From NCBI GenBank assembly GCA_024235035.1, contig JACKNE010000007.1, positions 1-64,000 of the forward strand: a stretch of DNA of 64,000 bases, written 5' to 3'. Shown here piece after piece: positions 63,547 through 64,000 of this stretch. A model generated the notes under the pieces. The model did no database searches. It saw only the letters and a list, made by a program, of their open reading frames with translations, and was not told where the DNA came from. The DNA is from Gammaproteobacteria bacterium. GTDB taxonomy: Bacteria > Pseudomonadota > Gammaproteobacteria > Competibacterales > Competibacteraceae. How positions within the stretch are numbered: position 1 is the stretch's first letter; the number at the start of each line of letters is the position of its first letter. Position numbers and translations under genes: made by a program.

Positions 63547-64000
63547 ATGTTTCACACCCATCAAGGTAACCATCTCGAAATCCTGGCTGACCGACTGGCT
63601 GAGCTGCTCCGCCAACCGCTCCATTCTCCGTTGGCGCGCGAAATCATCGTGACCCAAAGCAACGGCATGGCGCGCTGGCTATCCTTGCGCCTGGCGAATC
63701 GACTAGGCGTCTGCGCCAATGTCGCTTTTCAGTTTCCAGCGACTTTTCTCTGGGAGATAAGCCGGGCCGTGCTGCGTTGGCTGCCGTCAACCTCGACCTT
63801 CGACCGGATGGTATTGAATTGGCGCATCATGACGCTGTTACAGGATGTCGAGGAAGGGGCGTGCTTTGCGCCGGTGCGAGCCTGGCTCGGCGCGGGCGAC
63901 GACGATTTTCGCCGCTACGAACTGGCTTGCCGGATCGCCGACTGCTTCGATCAGTATCTCATCTACCGACCCGACTGGATCCGGCAATGGGAAGAAGGTC
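63547..64000 (+). CDS. recC: RecC, exodeoxyribonuclease V gamma subunit (5' part only)
   Basis: The window ends 151 codons into this gene. The visible start MFHTHQGNHLEILADRLAEL is followed by EIIVTQSNGMARWLSLRLA, VAFQFPATFLWEI and DCFDQYLIYRPDWI, which match the N-terminus of RecC, the Chi-recognising subunit of RecBCD. It starts 18 bases after engB and may share its transcript. The remainder (about 1000 residues), and presumably recB and recD, lie beyond the right edge. Confidence 0.93.
   Translation, partial: MFHTHQGNHLEILADRLAELLRQPLHSPLAREIIVTQSNGMARWLSLRLANRLGVCANVAFQFPATFLWEISRAVLRWLPSTSTFDRMVLNWRIMTLLQDVEEGACFAPVRAWLGAGDDDFRRYELACRIADCFDQYLIYRPDWIRQWEEG

Overview
This window is ordinary-looking chromosomal DNA from a GC-moderate gammaproteobacterium. 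Gene order supports this: rppH next to ptsP, a thiD-thiE-hemL block, cytochrome c4 beside engB, and a Pseudomonas-type class I fumarase. The mix of many c-di-GMP/two-component proteins, a bacterial alpha-2-macroglobulin and an N-acetylglutaminylglutamine amidotransferase would fit an environmental, biofilm-forming lineage (for example relatives of Competibacteraceae or purple sulfur bacteria), but that placement is inference. I see no insertion sequence, prophage or CRISPR array. Small signs of decay are present: a frameshifted galE 3' remnant and a DUF2283 remnant carrying a hexanucleotide repeat.

Region 1-11.5 kb: a cut-off LysE/RhtB exporter, an ADP-ribosylglycohydrolase, an unrecognised 430-residue protein, ptsP (nitrogen PTS enzyme I) and rppH (RNA pyrophosphohydrolase with a long C-terminal tail), all on the minus strand, then a large periplasmic alpha-2-macroglobulin on the plus strand. 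Region 11.9-20.1 kb is the most distinctive block: a response-regulator diguanylate cyclase, two tandem-duplicated TonB-dependent receptors, a YfiR-like periplasmic protein and a hybrid histidine kinase. All run in one direction, and the last three genes overlap by a few bases. The layout suggests an envelope signal passed to c-di-GMP output.

Region 20-32 kb holds redox and housekeeping genes (monothiol glutaredoxin, NAGGN-type amidotransferase, BON lipoprotein, Fe-superoxide dismutase, class I fumarase), the DUF190-crcB fluoride pair, the galE remnant, a PAS-PocR-GGDEF-EAL protein, the DUF2283 remnant and a histone-deacetylase-family enzyme. Region 32-45 kb: a thioesterase followed by two overlapping DUF697-type GTPases, argD, radA, hemF, a sugar-nucleotide operon (ugd, GDP-mannose pyrophosphorylase/isomerase, phosphomannomutase), a DUF350 membrane protein and a convergent Ser/Thr kinase, then tRNA-Ala(CGC) with its terminator.

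Region 45-64 kb: a glycosyltransferase pair (TIGR04283/TIGR04282 types), the complete AmmeMemoRadiSam trio (A and B divergent from the radical SAM enzyme), a sulfurtransferase, a SEL1-repeat protein, msbA with a small Rmf/CrpP-like gene behind it, hemL-thiE-thiD, a short rubredoxin gene, a second hybrid histidine kinase plus response-regulator diguanylate cyclase pair, cytochrome c4, engB and the start of recC. Start codons were chosen from family alignment recalled from memory and from visible ribosome-binding sites. No searches were run.
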